This document shows, piece by piece, positions 26,393-35,975 of a stretch of 60,375 nt of DNA. The stretch comes from an uncultured Bacteroidales bacterium (lineage in GTDB: Bacteria > Bacteroidota > Bacteroidia > Bacteroidales > Paludibacteraceae): contig ONUF01000020.1 of assembly GCA_900321005.1 (NCBI GenBank), positions 1 to 60,375 on the forward strand, written 5' to 3'. Numbering within the stretch: the stretch's first letter is position 1; each line of letters begins with the position of its first letter. The translations under genes were made by a program, and so were the position numbers. The notes under the pieces were generated by a model. That model made no database searches. It had not been told where the DNA came from and saw only the letters and a program-made list of their open reading frames with translations.

Positions 26393-29300
26393 TTATTTTA
26401 CATTTGCGCCTTGCGCGTTATAGATTTTGCCTTCGCGGAGGATGTAGAGCACGCCGTCAACGAGCACCTTCGTACATTGTACATCGTCAGGTTGTATATC
26501 CTCGATGCCGGTGGCGGAGCCTTTTTCGTAGAAGAGGGCGGTGAGGGAAATGTTCTTACCGTCTTGTACGGTCAAGTAGTATGGGTTCGCGGTGTTGCCA
26601 TCCGACCATTGCACGAACTCATAGCCTTCTGCGGCATGCGCCGTGATGGTCAATTCCGTACCCTCGGCATACCAGCCGGAAGTGAAGTCGCTAATCGAAC
26701 CTTGTCCTTCGGTAGCATCGGCGCTGATGATCGCGCCTTTCGGTGTCTGGCTATCGTCCACTTCTACGATCGGGTCGAGGTAGAGATTATGCGCCGGCAT
26801 GATGATCAGACGCGGGTTATCCGTATTGCCGTCACTCCAGCTAACGAACTTATATCCCGGAGCCGGATAAGCATACAAGTTAAAGTGTGTTCCTTCAAAG
26901 AAGGAAAGGCCAAACACACTGGTCAGACAGAGACTCTCCAGCGAAGGCGTGATATAATTGATCTCGTATTTGGGCGAGTCATCCAAGATACCCAGATCAT
27001 GGCTGCTTATCGAACCCCATTGTATACTCGCGTTGTTCAGACTAAGGTTCGCTGCCTGGTCAGTCTTGTTGGTAGCCTTATAACCCGACCCGGCACTTTC
27101 ACCTACGCCGGAGTTAATGTACAAGTTCGCTCCGTCAACGATCAGAGACGGAGTAACACCTGCCAGCAACACTGCGGTTTTGAAATTGTCTTTACCCCAG
27201 TCCGTGGTGTTCTTGAGGTTGAGCGTCAAGTCCATATGCCCGGTCACGGTAAGCGGTTTGCTAAAGTTCGCCGCGTACATATTCTGTGCCGTGAGGGTAA
27301 CACCATGATACGTAGTACCGGTAAAAGTCATACCTTTGGTGCCTACGATGGCATTACGAAGGGTATTGTCTGTCGTGGTACAGATTGCCTCAACCTTATG
27401 GTTACCCACATTGACGATTAACGGTTCATCCGTGCCGCTTCCGGCCCAATCTTCGATGAAGCCATCATTAGTGATGTTGTACGTAGCATCCTTCATGACT
27501 GTCAGCGTACGGGTAGCATCGTCATAACTCCAAACGCCGTCTCCGAGGATGTCGTTGGAGTTGGATGCCGTTACTTGCGTACCGCACACCCAGAGCATGT
27601 ACGCATCAGCGGGCGGCTGAACGCGGAAGTGCGCCGTATAGGTCTCATCGCCGCTAACCGTCACTTCATAAATGGCCTTACCGGAAACCACTTGTTCACG
27701 GGAATCCATCCAGTAGAGGAACTGATAGCCGGATCTCGGATACGCCTTGATATTTACTTTCTGTCCTTCTTCCAATTGGAGCGCACCGCCTTCTACCCAA
27801 CCCATGGTCTCGTCGGCAGAAGCAACGCGGATGTCGTAGTAATTAATCACTACTTCTTTCTCGAAGAGCGCCCAAAGGACGGTATCTTGCGTCACCACGA
27901 AAGTGTACGGATTTTGGGTTACGCCATTCGACCAACGGAGGAAATAATAACCGCTATTAGGCGTTGCAGAAGCAGTATGTTCGTCACCTTCTTTGACTAC
28001 TCCGTCACCGGTCGCCGTACCGGCATTCTTGTCATAGGCATCTACCCATACCACGTACTCCTGACGGATAGGTTCTATTTGTACCACGTCATCATTCTTC
28101 AGGCTACCGCTCTTGATGGTAGCTTTCGAAATCGAACTATTCGTGCAATCCACTATCGGCTTCTTGCCCCACGCGTCGAACCATGCATTGGTGATGACGA
28201 ACATGCCGCAGGATACGGCTGTTTGCGTATTGGTATTGTTATCATCGATAACAACGCGTACTCTGTTTTTTGCGCAGAAAGATTTACCGTTCAGCGAAAC
28301 AGCGGTTGAGTTTTGCGAGTGGAGACTCAGTAGGTCACCATCTTCTTCGGTCAATGCGTAATGCGCCGGCGAAATGATGAGGTCACCGTCATGGCCGACG
28401 ATACGGCCGTTGATCTTCCATTTGCCGTCCACAACGATATTCAGTTTGAAATCGTCAAAGACGATATTGCCGTTGATGGTGTTGAAGACGCTCGCATTTT
28501 TGGTCTCGAGATAGAGGGTGTTTGTCAGATAATCAAAACGCACCTTGCCGTCACCGAGGAGGTCATCGCAGTTAGCTTCCGAAACCGCTACACCTGCTAC
28601 CGTAAAATTCGGCGTCTGAAGAACACGGAGCGATACCTCTTGCAGATCCGTCATTGCCGCCACTTGTGCACGAGTGATTGCGGTTGCAACACCGCCACTG
28701 ATGGTGTAGTATTCACTTCCTTTTTCAGGGATACGCGCTAAGAGTTGCGCCGCCGAGAGGTTGGTACCGTGTATATCCCCTTCTATGAACGCTCCGCGCA
28801 GTTTATCGCCGTTATCGACTTTCAGGCCGTGGCCATTCTCTTTGGTCTTGCGCTCCTCATCACCCAAGGTAACGTGGTACATATTGAGTGTGTGGGTGTA
28901 TGCGCTATTCTTCGAACGGATGCCTTTGATGTCTGAGAAACGCGCATTGACGGTCAGGTTATTCTGTTCGCCCAGAGCTAGACCGTAGTTACTTGGTTGA
29001 GCAGAACCTCTTAATAAGCCGACGAGGCTCACCCCGTCCAGATTCAGCACGGCACCCTTCTCTGCCAGATACACAGCACCTACCGTCTGGATGAGCGCGA
29101 AGAACGAGTCGCTGATGGTGTTGTTGCAAGCCACCTCACCGTTGATAAGCGTCAGGTTGGCATCACTTCCCAACTTAATGGCATAAAGGAAGTCGTCTGA
29201 CCTTTTGCTGATGTCGCATCGAATGGAGTGATTATTCAAGTCGATGACGCAGGTCTTCTTCGCTGGAATAGACAACGCTCCGTCTTTTATGACGATATCA

Positions 29301-29434
29301 TTCCTTAGGCGAATGGTGTCTGATGAGTACGCTACCGCATTTGTCAAATCATCGGTCGTGTACACGTTAATAACGGCTGCATAAGAAGCAGCACATAGCA
29401 GCAACGCGGCTGCAAAAGTGATAAACTTTCTCAT
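26393..29434 (-). CDS. Secreted repeat protein (1013 aa) with InlB-like segments and the shared tail
   Basis: The signal peptide (MRKFITFAAALLLCAASYAA) is followed by a beta-helix-like N-terminal part (DDLTNAV...DTIRLRNDIVI...). A module GVAVSEANCDDLLGDGKVRFDYLTNTLYL recurs further on as GTQVTASNSNDILGDGVWSYDDATRTLTV. Several divergent InlB segments have the form GYYFLRWSNGVTQNPYTFVV and GYKFVSWSDGNTDNPRLIIM. It ends with the tail LVDGVLYILREGKIYNAQGA-NVK, in frame. It is probably an exported surface or extracellular protein. It lies 32 bp downstream of a truncated relative (29467-29810), which shares the first module and tail, and is likely transcribed with it from 30224-30254. Confidence 0.85.
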   Translation of the reverse strand: MRKFITFAAALLLCAASYAAVINVYTTDDLTNAVAYSSDTIRLRNDIVIKDGALSIPAKKTCVIDLNNHSIRCDISKRSDDFLYAIKLGSDANLTLINGEVACNNTISDSFFALIQTVGAVYLAEKGAVLNLDGVSLVGLLRGSAQPSNYGLALGEQNNLTVNARFSDIKGIRSKNSAYTHTLNMYHVTLGDEERKTKENGHGLKVDNGDKLRGAFIEGDIHGTNLSAAQLLARIPEKGSEYYTISGGVATAITRAQVAAMTDLQEVSLRVLQTPNFTVAGVAVSEANCDDLLGDGKVRFDYLTNTLYLETKNASVFNTINGNIVFDDFKLNIVVDGKWKINGRIVGHDGDLIISPAHYALTEEDGDLLSLHSQNSTAVSLNGKSFCAKNRVRVVIDDNNTNTQTAVSCGMFVITNAWFDAWGKKPIVDCTNSSISKATIKSGSLKNDDVVQIEPIRQEYVVWVDAYDKNAGTATGDGVVKEGDEHTASATPNSGYYFLRWSNGVTQNPYTFVVTQDTVLWALFEKEVVINYYDIRVASADETMGWVEGGALQLEEGQKVNIKAYPRSGYQFLYWMDSREQVVSGKAIYEVTVSGDETYTAHFRVQPPADAYMLWVCGTQVTASNSNDILGDGVWSYDDATRTLTVMKDATYNITNDGFIEDWAGSGTDEPLIVNVGNHKVEAICTTTDNTLRNAIVGTKGMTFTGTTYHGVTLTAQNMYAANFSKPLTVTGHMDLTLNLKNTTDWGKDNFKTAVLLAGVTPSLIVDGANLYINSGVGESAGSGYKATNKTDQAANLSLNNASIQWGSISSHDLGILDDSPKYEINYITPSLESLCLTSVFGLSFFEGTHFNLYAYPAPGYKFVSWSDGNTDNPRLIIMPAHNLYLDPIVEVDDSQTPKGAIISADATEGQGSISDFTSGWYAEGTELTITAHAAEGYEFVQWSDGNTANPYYLTVQDGKNISLTALFYEKGSATGIEDIQPDDVQCTKVLVDGVLYILREGKIYNAQGANVK

Positions 29435-29466
29435 ATCAAATAGTTTTTGTTAGTTATTTATTCCTA

Positions 29467-29810
29467 TCATTTTACCTCTGCGCCTTGGGCGTTATAAGTT
29501 TTTCCATTCCGCTCGATGAAATACCTGAGTAGCCGACGTTAGAGTGGTTGAGTGTAATGGTGTTGTTACCCAACAACTGAATCTTCATCTCCGCCATTAT
29601 AAAAATCGCAGTACCTGATGTAACGGTAATGGATGCATTGTTGAGCGTCAGCGTTTTTGTCGCATCGTCGTAACTCACTTTGCCATCATTCAGAATGTCG
29701 GAGCAGTTAGCGTCCGTTACTTGTATGCCTGCCACTTGCAGGCTGTAAGTAGCGGCGTTCATCATTGTGCAGCAGCAGAGGGCTGCGAGGAAAAGAGTAA
29801 ATTTTTTCAT
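29467..29810 (-). pseudogene. Internally deleted remnant of a secreted repeat protein, tail out of frame
   Basis: ATG 29810 opens MKKFTLFLAALCCCTMMNAA (signal peptide) and one module, GIQVTDANCSDILNDGKVSYDDATKTLTL, matching the 1013-aa neighbour. After GYSG the frame runs into ISSSGMEKLITPKAQR and stops at 29472. In the next frame the same DNA reads YFIERNGKTYNAQGAEVK and stops at 29467-29469: the family tail. A deletion has joined the first module to the tail in the wrong frame. The 112-residue product may still be made and exported but would lack the tail. Confidence 0.75.
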
Positions 29811-29969
29811 AACCAATAGATTTTAATTGTTAATAATTAGTTCTACTTTCATAATGTTTTGCTTATTCGTTGCTTTCTTTTTGCTGTTAAACCCGCGACC
29901 ATCTCGCGACCATTACGGACGTCTCTGTACGGTCCCTGTCATCGTATGCCGGTTTACGTCGTCCGTTGT

Positions 29970-30078
29970 GCGAGATGCCATCTCGCGTTTGACAGGTCCC
30001 CCTATCGTTCTTTAGTACGTACGTTACCCCCCTCTATAGGGGGGCTAACAGTACTAAACGAACAGGGACCTCGTCAAA
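29970..30078 (-). other. Highly structured leader region with alternative pairings
   Basis: Within the 555-bp gap, 29988-30078 is an imperfect hairpin with arms of about 40 nt: TTTGAC, AGGTCCC, GTTC, TTTAGTAC, GTTAC and a C-run on one side pair in order with their complements on the other. A separate hairpin GCGAGATG-c-CATCTCGC is at 29970-29986. In addition GGTCCCTGT (29931-29939) is a perfect complement of ACAGGGACC (30062-30070), competing with the AGGTCCC/GGGACCT pairing. A promoter at 30224-30254 would transcribe this as a 5' leader of about 400 nt for the genes at 29810 and 29434. It could be a regulatory leader, a small RNA or a decayed mobile hairpin. Confidence 0.6.
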
Positions 30079-30223
30079 AATGTGTATTAGGGGCTTAGTT
30101 CATAGTCGTTTAATTATATTTTTTAGGGCTCCCAATGATTTTTAATCCTTGGGAAGAGGAGGAATTGCGGCAACCTATCTGAGTCACAGAGTGACGAAAC
30201 GTGTTGCGAGCCAATTCCGACGA

Positions 30224-30254
30224 CAAAGGTACTACTTCTTGTTGACATACTAAA
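30224..30254 (-). promoter_or_regulatory. Candidate promoter upstream of the structured leader
   Basis: TACCTTTG (30231-30224) on the minus strand, preceded after a 20-nt spacer by TTT instead of TTG, with AGTATGTCA matching the extended -33 of other promoters here. Confidence 0.6.
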
Positions 30255-30372
30255 TTCCATTGGCCACAAAATGCATCCCAGCGAAAATCCGGAGTATAAA
30301 GAACCGGCAAATACCCCATGTGAGAGGGTGGATATTGAGCTTTCTTTAGGGCGGCAGTCCGCTCGGTCTACA

Positions 30373-33300
30373 TCACTTCACCTCTGCGCCTTGGATGGTG
30401 TAGATCTTATCCCCGCGGAGGATGTAGAGCACGCCGTCCATCATCACTTTCCGTGTTTGGTTATCCTCTACGCGGATGTCCTCGATGCCTTGTTCATTCT
30501 TCTTAACAGTTACCTCGAACGGTTCACCTTCGGCCCAATCGCCAATAGGATTGCCATCGGCATCCACGCCGGCTACGAACCAACGGATGGTATAGGTGCC
30601 GGGCTGGATTTGGTACTTAGCAACGATAGCGGAGAGCAGGAATGAGAGGCTGTTAGTCGGAGCGGAAAGCGTCTGCGCCTGTTCGCCATAACCAAGACCT
30701 ACGGCATAGCCGGTAGCGCCTTCCAAGACATCCCAACTGAAGTCAATCTTCGTGTCGCCGTCTATTTCCGTCAGTACCACTTTCAGGTTCTGCGGTTGGT
30801 TAACCGCATCGGCTTCGTAGATAGCGGTGACGGTGGTGTTCTCCCATATCTCGTTGAACGGCGTGTCCCACTCCACGAAATGGTAGCCTTCCACGATCGG
30901 CGGTTCGGGCGCGGTGGCGGCTTCACCTGCCGGCACTTTCACTACATCGATCACCGCTCCTTCGAAGCCGATGAAGGTGACTTCAAATTGCTTCTTGACA
31001 AAGGTAACGCTGACGGTGGTGTCGCTGGTGACGACAAGTGTTCGCGTGTCTCCTTCGCCATCAATAGACCAGTTTTCCACTTCGTAATACTCTTCGGGCA
31101 ACGCCACCAGCATGATGGTTTCACCGGATGGCACCGCATCCAAGTCTTCGATATCTGCTACCACGGAACCATGTTCGCCGACGATGAGTTCCACTTTAAA
31201 GCGTTCGAGTTCGTATAGGGCATACACATCGAGGTCCGACTCAATATAGTCAAGGAACTTGTCCCAAGCAACGAAGACATACCCTTCCACTTCGGGTGCG
31301 TCGGGAGCGGTAGCGGCTTTGCCGTACTCGATTTGCTGGTCAGCACCTATCTGCACACCTTCCATGTCAAAGAACCGCACGGTAAAGGTGTTGATCTCGA
31401 ACTGCGCTTTGACGACGAGGTCGGCGGTGACGTTGGTGAAGTCTTTGTCCCAGCCGGTGAAGGTATATCCCTGACGATAGGGTTGTTCCGGTTCTTGCGC
31501 GTCTTCGCCGACAAACACTTTTTCCTCTTTAAGCACTTCATCGTCCCAGTCGAGGAAGGTGACGGTGAAATATTCGGGATACACAAACTCTGCCTGCAAA
31601 TCAATATGTTTCCCTGCTTCAATAGTGATGTAACGAGGATTGTCGGTGTTGCCATCAGACCACTTTGCGAAGACGAATCCGTTTTTTCCTACCGCTTTGA
31701 GTGTGATCTTGGTACCATTAGGAAACCATTCACCATTATAAACACTTTCGTCATTTTCATTCACGACGTATCCTCTCAACCACTGCCCTTTTGCATATAC
31801 GATAGCTCCATCCGGGTCGATTTCTTCGCCGAAGACAACCGGATCAATGAGCACGTCGTGCGCGGGCATGATAAAGGTATAAGGGTTGTCGGTAACATCA
31901 TTGGACCAGCTGACGAACTCATAACTGGTTTCCGGCTGAGCGCGGAGCGTCACTTGTTCTCCCTCGTAGAACGAGCCCATGCCTGATACATAGCACATGT
32001 TCATTGCCTCCTCGGTTTGATACGTGACATCATATACCGGTGTCAAGTCATGAATCTCCATATAGGTATCATCCATCGAGCCGGCTGCTTCGGCATTGGT
32101 CAATTCCAGTTTCTCGTCGGTTACATTACTTACCTTGCCGTTGTTGAACGCATAGAACTGCGCCCAAGCGCTGTTCACGCGCAGCGCCGGTGTACCCGTG
32201 AGCCACATGATTTTATCGAAATTCGTCTTACCGAATTCCGTTGTATTATCCAGCGTAACAGAGAGTCTTACGTGATTTTCAAGGGTCAGGGTCTTACTCA
32301 TTTGGATGGGTCGCATATTATGTACCGTCAGCCAGATGCCCTGGTTCTTCGAGCCGATGATTCTCATACCATTGGTCGCGCCCATCATTGCCGTGCGCAT
32401 CGTTTCGTCAGTGCTTGTCACTTCCGCTGTTATATGGTGATTCACCACCACGGTCAATGCACCGAGCCCCGTTTCCCAGTCTTGGATGAACTCTACGTTC
32501 TCTTTCTTATAGGTAGCATCCTTCATGGTAGAAAGGGTGTGCGTAGCGCGGTCATAACTCCAAACGCCATCTCCAAGGATATCATTGGCATTCGAAGATG
32601 TGACTCGTTCGCCCAGAACATAGACCAGATACTCGTCGTAGTCGGGTTTAACGCGGAAGTGCGCGGTCAACGTCTCGTCGGCGCTTACTGTCCATTCGGT
32701 AATTTTGCCCCAATAAGTGCCTTTCGAATCGGTCCAGTACTGGAACTCACAACCGCTCTTGGGCGTTGCCGAAATGGTAGCAACAGTACCTTTCTCGATA
32801 TGCGTGCCACCGCCGCTTACCGTTCCGAGCGTTTCATCATCGGATTGCAAGTTAAGATCGTAGTAATAATGAACCACATTCTCTTCGAACACCGCATACA
32901 ACCACTTGTTCGCAGTCAATTTGAAGGAGTACGATGCTTTGGTCTCGCCGTCTGACCAGCGCACGAATTTATAGCCTTCTTTCGGTGTGGCAGTAACGGT
33001 CACAACGGTGCCTTCTTTGTACAAACCCGCACCGGAAACAGTACCGAACTTGTCGTCCGCTTTCAGATAAACAGCGAAATATTGTACTTCTTCGGGGATG
33101 ATCTGGATGTTATAGTCCTTCCATCCGTCAGCAGCTTTGAACGCCTCGTAGCTGGTACGATGGACATAAATGATGAATTGGGATTTGTCGATATCATCGA
33201 AGAGTTTGTCAGGGAAAGTTTGCGGTTTATCCGCGAGGTTCGTTACTTTCTCCAGTTTCGTACAAGCTTTGAAAGCCGCTTGGCCTATATCCTCCACCTG

Positions 33301-34797
33301 AGTACCGATAGTGATTTCTGTCAATGCCGTACATCCGCGGAAGGCTTCTTTGCCAACGGAGGTGACGGAAGACAGCCACAACTTCGGCAGTTTGGTGCAG
33401 CCTTTGAACGCCGCTTCACCTATCCGGTCAAGGTTAGGAAGGAATTCCTTTTGTGTATTCGTGAGAGCAGGTATATACTCCAATGCCGTACAGCCTTCGA
33501 ATGCTCCGTCCTCTATACTTGCTACGGTCTTAGGAAGAACGGCATCCGTCAGTTTGGTCGCATTGGCAAAAGCATGTTTGGACACGCTCACGATCTCGCT
33601 CTCAATGGTAATGCGCGCTATCGGCGCATTGGCGAACGCGTCCTCCTCCATGTCCGTTATTTTGAATTTGTCCAATTCGTCCATAACGTTCTTCGGGATA
33701 GTCACGACTCCGGTCAACGCCGCGTAATTATCTTTGCCTTCTTTCTCCCGAAGGATAGTTGCCGTACGATTCCTACCATTCATATCATAGTAGATGCCGT
33801 CTTGCTCAAAAGGTTGGAAATCAAAGGCGAACCCCTTCCATTTATTTTGGTAGAAACTTCTGTACCTTGACGGCGTGTGGACCGTTATTTTTGAAAAGTC
33901 CAACCCACGGAAAGAGTGATTAGTTCTATCATCGTTATAGTTTACTTCAGACGAACAGTAAATATCCTGTAGCGCATTACATTCTGCAAATGCGCTCGGA
34001 CCAATCGTTTGTATATTTTTAGAAAACGTGATGGATCTCAGTTCGTAACATTTATTGAAGGTGTTTTCCTTAATTTCTTTCACCAGAGGCGGAATGTTTA
34101 TGGCTGTTAAGTTTTCGCAACCATTAAAAGCACATGCATTTATTTCTGCTACCGTATTGGGCAAAACAACCTCTGTCAAACCAAGACATGGTTCATCGGT
34201 TCCCCAGGATTTATCAACAAAAGCTTTATAAGCAATAAGGCGCGTACCCGCTTTGACGGATAGTTTCCCTTTTATATCAGTGTCCGCTTTGATAAGACAG
34301 TCTCCGATATAAAAACATCCGTCCACCCAATTGGATTCATCTTTGATCATAGCGGTATAATCAAAAGCATTTCTCGCAATATATTCAACACTTGTAGGAA
34401 TCTTTAAACCCTCTACCTTTAGACTAACACAATTCGCAAATGCATTCGACTCAATGTCAGTTACCGTATTCGGTATTTCAATGTGCTTCAATTGATAACA
34501 ATACCGAAAAGCTTTGTTTCCTATCTTTTTTACGATATATGTCTTCCCTTGATACCTTACCTCAGAGGGAATAACTATTTCCTCCGCATCATACTCGGAA
34601 CCAAAAGTGCGTTCAATAAACCCAATCCAAAAGAAATGAGACTTGATCTCGGCATACCTACTGTCTTCGGACTCGATAAGATCATAATACAGATCTCCGA
34701 TTTTGATGTCTTTTTCATCTGCATACGCCTTCGGCGTGAAACCTACGAGCGACAGGATGGTCGCAAAGAGGAATAAAAAGAGATGTTTTGTTTTCAT
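30373..34797 (-). CDS. Giant secreted LRR protein with InlB B-repeats (1474 aa)
   Basis: MKTKHLFLFLFATILSLVG is the signal peptide. Residues about 30-590 carry LRR_5/BspA repeats in two blocks (VLPNTVAEINACAFNGCENL..., TIGTQVEDIGQAAFKACTKL). Next come InlB-like segments (GYKFVRWSDGETKASYSFKL, YEFVSWSNDVTDNPYTFIM) around a module ERVTSSNANDILGDGVWSYD also found in the 1013-aa protein. Three to four canonical B-repeats follow (TFLDWDDEVLKEEKVFVGE...GYTFTGWDKDFTNVT), then an Fn3-like segment (SWDVLEGATGYAVGLGYGE), and the tail MMDGVLYILRGDKIYTIQGA-EVK. It starts 27 bp after the small membrane-protein gene, so it probably ends the operon that begins at 38297. It is likely a surface adhesin or matrix protein. 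Confidence 0.92.
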   Translation of the reverse strand: MKTKHLFLFLFATILSLVGFTPKAYADEKDIKIGDLYYDLIESEDSRYAEIKSHFFWIGFIERTFGSEYDAEEIVIPSEVRYQGKTYIVKKIGNKAFRYCYQLKHIEIPNTVTDIESNAFANCVSLKVEGLKIPTSVEYIARNAFDYTAMIKDESNWVDGCFYIGDCLIKADTDIKGKLSVKAGTRLIAYKAFVDKSWGTDEPCLGLTEVVLPNTVAEINACAFNGCENLTAINIPPLVKEIKENTFNKCYELRSITFSKNIQTIGPSAFAECNALQDIYCSSEVNYNDDRTNHSFRGLDFSKITVHTPSRYRSFYQNKWKGFAFDFQPFEQDGIYYDMNGRNRTATILREKEGKDNYAALTGVVTIPKNVMDELDKFKITDMEEDAFANAPIARITIESEIVSVSKHAFANATKLTDAVLPKTVASIEDGAFEGCTALEYIPALTNTQKEFLPNLDRIGEAAFKGCTKLPKLWLSSVTSVGKEAFRGCTALTEITIGTQVEDIGQAAFKACTKLEKVTNLADKPQTFPDKLFDDIDKSQFIIYVHRTSYEAFKAADGWKDYNIQIIPEEVQYFAVYLKADDKFGTVSGAGLYKEGTVVTVTATPKEGYKFVRWSDGETKASYSFKLTANKWLYAVFEENVVHYYYDLNLQSDDETLGTVSGGGTHIEKGTVATISATPKSGCEFQYWTDSKGTYWGKITEWTVSADETLTAHFRVKPDYDEYLVYVLGERVTSSNANDILGDGVWSYDRATHTLSTMKDATYKKENVEFIQDWETGLGALTVVVNHHITAEVTSTDETMRTAMMGATNGMRIIGSKNQGIWLTVHNMRPIQMSKTLTLENHVRLSVTLDNTTEFGKTNFDKIMWLTGTPALRVNSAWAQFYAFNNGKVSNVTDEKLELTNAEAAGSMDDTYMEIHDLTPVYDVTYQTEEAMNMCYVSGMGSFYEGEQVTLRAQPETSYEFVSWSNDVTDNPYTFIMPAHDVLIDPVVFGEEIDPDGAIVYAKGQWLRGYVVNENDESVYNGEWFPNGTKITLKAVGKNGFVFAKWSDGNTDNPRYITIEAGKHIDLQAEFVYPEYFTVTFLDWDDEVLKEEKVFVGEDAQEPEQPYRQGYTFTGWDKDFTNVTADLVVKAQFEINTFTVRFFDMEGVQIGADQQIEYGKAATAPDAPEVEGYVFVAWDKFLDYIESDLDVYALYELERFKVELIVGEHGSVVADIEDLDAVPSGETIMLVALPEEYYEVENWSIDGEGDTRTLVVTSDTTVSVTFVKKQFEVTFIGFEGAVIDVVKVPAGEAATAPEPPIVEGYHFVEWDTPFNEIWENTTVTAIYEADAVNQPQNLKVVLTEIDGDTKIDFSWDVLEGATGYAVGLGYGEQAQTLSAPTNSLSFLLSAIVAKYQIQPGTYTIRWFVAGVDADGNPIGDWAEGEPFEVTVKKNEQGIEDIRVEDNQTRKVMMDGVLYILRGDKIYTIQGAEVK

Positions 34798-34824
34798 AAT
34801 ACGTGTATTTTGATTGTTACTATT

Positions 34825-35079
34825 TCAGAACAAAAAGTGAATACAAAGCCAGACGGCGAGGGCGATAAGGAGGAAGACTCCCGACATGCCCCAGACGCCG
34901 AAATGTTCGCGCAGGAACACCGATATCTCATTCATATTGATGAGCGCCCATATACACAGCCCGGTGAAAATGATCACCATTATGCCGTACACAAGGGTCT
35001 TGCCGCGATAGCCCAAGAGGATGAACCACGCAGTGAGCAGTAACCCTATGGCTGTTATGATTAATGCGGATAATCTCAT
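34825..35079 (-). CDS. Small three-helix membrane protein
   Basis: The 84 residues form about three hydrophobic helices (LSALIITAIGLLLTAWFILL, LVYGIMVIIFTGLCIWAL, MSGVFLLIALAVWLCIHFLF) separated by short polar loops. No family is recognised. Its start overlaps the end of the 299-aa gene by 4 bp, showing translational coupling. Confidence 0.7.
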   Translation of the reverse strand: MRLSALIITAIGLLLTAWFILLGYRGKTLVYGIMVIIFTGLCIWALINMNEISVFLREHFGVWGMSGVFLLIALAVWLCIHFLF

Positions 35080-35975
35080 AATTTATAGTTGTTTTCTAAT
35101 TCACGAAGGGTAAAATCTTTCTTTCCGGAACGAAGGGCATAGGCCATCATGGTGCAGAAGGTCTGGGTGTTGCAAGGCCGACCGAAAGGTGTGAAGGTCT
35201 TCCCGCTTTTCCAATCATCGGCATAGGCTGCCAGAACGGCACCTCGGGTGCCATGGATACGCAGTTTGGCTTGTTTGCGTCCGTAGTATCCGGGAATGAA
35301 GAAATAGAGTGCATCGGCTTCTTCGACATTATCGCATAGGTGGTATTTATGGCCATCGACAATCATATAGAGTATCTCGTGCTCATAGTGGTGCTCTTCC
35401 CTACCCCCTTCTTCTTCGCCATACCTGCCGAACTCAATGCCGTCGTTTTTATACCATACTTCGCGCGTCTCAAAGCGTGTCAACTCATCTACCTTGCTTT
35501 CTAACTCATCTATCTGCCAATCATAGCCGTCGTCTATCGCCGTCGTGAGCAACAGGCAGAAATGTTCGGCGCCGTGCTTCCGACCGGTGATGGTGCTGCA
35601 CCGGTAGTCCGGATTCTTGCAGAACTGCGTACACTCGTACTCCACGTCAAACGCATTGTGGATATACGCCACCGCCTCGCCGCGCTTCAGGATGATTGCC
35701 ATCGGTTCGTGGCCGTCACAACCAAAGCGGTATGTCTTACCCTTATAGCGCAGACTCAGTCCGTCGGGTTCGAAAGACAAGAGCCGCGAGTTATCATTCC
35801 AGATGACATTGGAGGGCTTCTTTGCTTCCGTATTCGGCGCAGGTTTCGACTTAGCCTGTTCCTTTTTTGCGGGCTGGGGCTGCTGTTGCTCGGATTTCTG
35901 CACTTTCTTTTTTTGGTGCTCCCGATACCATAGGACCGCCGCGATGATTACTATGAGAGTCAGGATGAAGATCAT
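35076..35975 (-). CDS. Membrane-anchored unknown protein (299 aa)
   Basis: A single N-terminal helix (MIFILTLIVIIAAVLWYREH) is followed by a Lys/Gln/Pro-rich linker (residues 22-55) and a globular domain of about 240 residues rich in aromatic and Cys residues (FCKNPDYRCSTITGRKHGAEHFCLLL, YLCDN, IPGYYGRKQAKLRIHGTRGAVL). I do not recognise the fold. It overlaps both neighbours by 4 bp, inside a six- or seven-gene operon. Confidence 0.75.
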   Translation of the reverse strand: MIFILTLIVIIAAVLWYREHQKKKVQKSEQQQPQPAKKEQAKSKPAPNTEAKKPSNVIWNDNSRLLSFEPDGLSLRYKGKTYRFGCDGHEPMAIILKRGEAVAYIHNAFDVEYECTQFCKNPDYRCSTITGRKHGAEHFCLLLTTAIDDGYDWQIDELESKVDELTRFETREVWYKNDGIEFGRYGEEEGGREEHHYEHEILYMIVDGHKYHLCDNVEEADALYFFIPGYYGRKQAKLRIHGTRGAVLAAYADDWKSGKTFTPFGRPCNTQTFCTMMAYALRSGKKDFTLRELENNYKL

